DNA from: Chrysomallon squamiferum
Lineage: Eukaryota > Mollusca > Gastropoda > Neomphalida > Peltospiridae
Direction: 5' to 3'
NCBI GenBank assembly: GCA_012295275.1
Contig: CM022671.1
Span: 21,241,822 to 21,260,321 of the forward strand
DNA: 18,500 nucleotides
Both the position numbers and the translations under genes were made by a program. The notes under the pieces were generated by a model. The model was not told where the DNA came from. It saw only the letters and a program-made list of their open reading frames with translations, and did no database searches. Below, piece after piece: positions 17,483 to 18,500 of this stretch (position 1 is its first letter; each line of letters opens with the position of its first letter).

Positions 17483-18500
17483 GTTTGTGGGCTTGAAAAT
17501 ATTTATAATAGTTTGTTCGTATTAAAGCTATAAGCATAATATACTGCCAGCAGGGAATCAGTTCGTTTTAGAGTGTTTTGGGTCTCAGGTCATGTTTATT
17601 TACTCTCGAACCTTCGGTGCATCCACTGGGCTATTTCAAACAGCTGGAGTGTGTGTTGTCGTGTGCACAGTTCCGTAGCTGCTGATCGAAAGAGAGAAGT
17701 ATACCACAAAGCTGCAACATATTTGTATAGTTCTTATAACAGTAAATTAATAATGTGTTCAGTGCGACGTTTCGTAAAACATTTAGTTTTTTCGTACGTC
17801 ATGGAATATAATTTGATTCTGCAGCGTTCGCGTTGCTGCAGTGCCTGGGTGATGTTAATGTGTTATGTGGAAGGGCAACGTGCCTAAATAAACCGCAATA
17901 TACAAAATAACGTTGATGTTTCATACCTGCAAGACATTTTATCTGCTAACCCATTTCTGCGAGATGTTCATTCAATGTTCAAAAAACCCCACAAAAACAA
18001 ATAAACAAACAAATAAACAAACAAGCAAACAAAAAAATTCCGATAAAATATTATCATTAATGTAATCATGAGTCCCGAGACCTTTATGCTATAAAAATAT
18101 GTGGTCGTTTCCTTTTGGGCGTAGATGAAAAGTTTTGGTAATGACATTCTCTTCCTAAAACAATAGAGATTTTGCTAAAAAACATCCAGTCTTGTCCATT
18201 ATCACAGGTTAAATACAAAATTAATGTAAAATGGTTATTTCAATGTCAAGGACACGAATCAAACTACATTTTAGCGCTGGCATTCGGCAGAGTATGTATT
18301 TTTAATGGTCATTTCAAATTCGGCTCAGCACTCCTTAGATCAGGAATCACCAACACGGTAACCTTGGGCACCAGGCCTGTTCCTAAAATGTTTAAACAAT
18401 TACTGAGATCAATAGAATTAAAGGTTGAATATTGATATTGTCCGTATCGAACCTTGTTAAGTCATTGGTGATAATTATTGTGAGAAATCATTAACCGTCT
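17483..18500. other. Probable first intron of the downstream gene, unassigned content
   Basis: No WD40 exon is found here. The segment at 17560-17890 has more G+C and CpG than its flanks and an open frame of 104 codons (17573-17887) with no recognisable domain; an AATAAA spans its end (17887-17892). A CAAA run lies at 17992-18037. The 87-codon frame at 18172-18435 is also unrecognised. The composition suggests transposon-derived or otherwise exogenous sequence, but no terminal repeats could be paired. Confidence 0.35.

Noticed and set aside
1-18500. CRISPR array, prokaryotic operon, rRNA or tRNA gene
   Set aside because: The repeats are microsatellites without spacers; genes are spliced; no tRNA cloverleaf with A/B boxes or rRNA-like segment was recognised by eye.

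Overview
The window is animal nuclear DNA: very AT-rich, full of microsatellites (TATG, AG, TG, ATT, ATTATC, CA), with short exons, GT..AG introns of roughly 0.3-1 kb, and no operons or bacterial signals. The best inference is an invertebrate, plausibly a mollusc and perhaps a cephalopod, because of the microsatellite density and a MADF/BESS-type regulator. No species-diagnostic sequence was identified, so the taxon is tentative.

Layout on the + strand. (1) 1-3980 is mostly simple or degenerate repeat with no convincing gene; one exon-like island lies near 890-1103. (2) 4027-6217 is a complete three-exon gene for a 284-residue MADF-BESS protein, a putative DNA-binding transcription regulator. 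A doubled TCATGTGA motif and a TISU/YY1-like start element sit at its ATG. (3) 6218-7792 holds its probable 3' UTR, poly(A) signals and repeats, then the upstream region of the next gene. (4) 7793-13570 is a ten-exon WD40 beta-propeller gene of 369 residues. All exons were joined by hand with consistent phases and no frameshift. Intron 1 carries a near-perfect 59-nt hairpin, intron 2 has a long (TG)n next to its donor, and exon 6 is a 32-nt microexon. (5) 13571-16110 is a long AT-rich tail with a CA repeat, a degenerate tandem duplication, two possible alternative terminal exons and a good poly(A) signal at 16100. (6) 17171-17482 holds a CRE/ETS promoter-like segment and a candidate first exon. 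Its last residues, splice position and phase match exon 1 of the WD40 gene, which suggests a second, tandemly duplicated WD40 gene running off the window. (7) 17483-18500 would be its first intron, with unassigned and possibly transposon-derived sequence.

The two complete genes lie in the same orientation but show no evident functional link: one is nuclear and DNA-binding, the other a protein-interaction scaffold of unknown partner. The most interesting points are the possible tandem WD40 paralogue, the miRNA-like or MITE-like hairpin, introns at the same place in several WD repeats, the microexon, and complementary TG/CA repeats in one transcript. No clearly new biological system was found.
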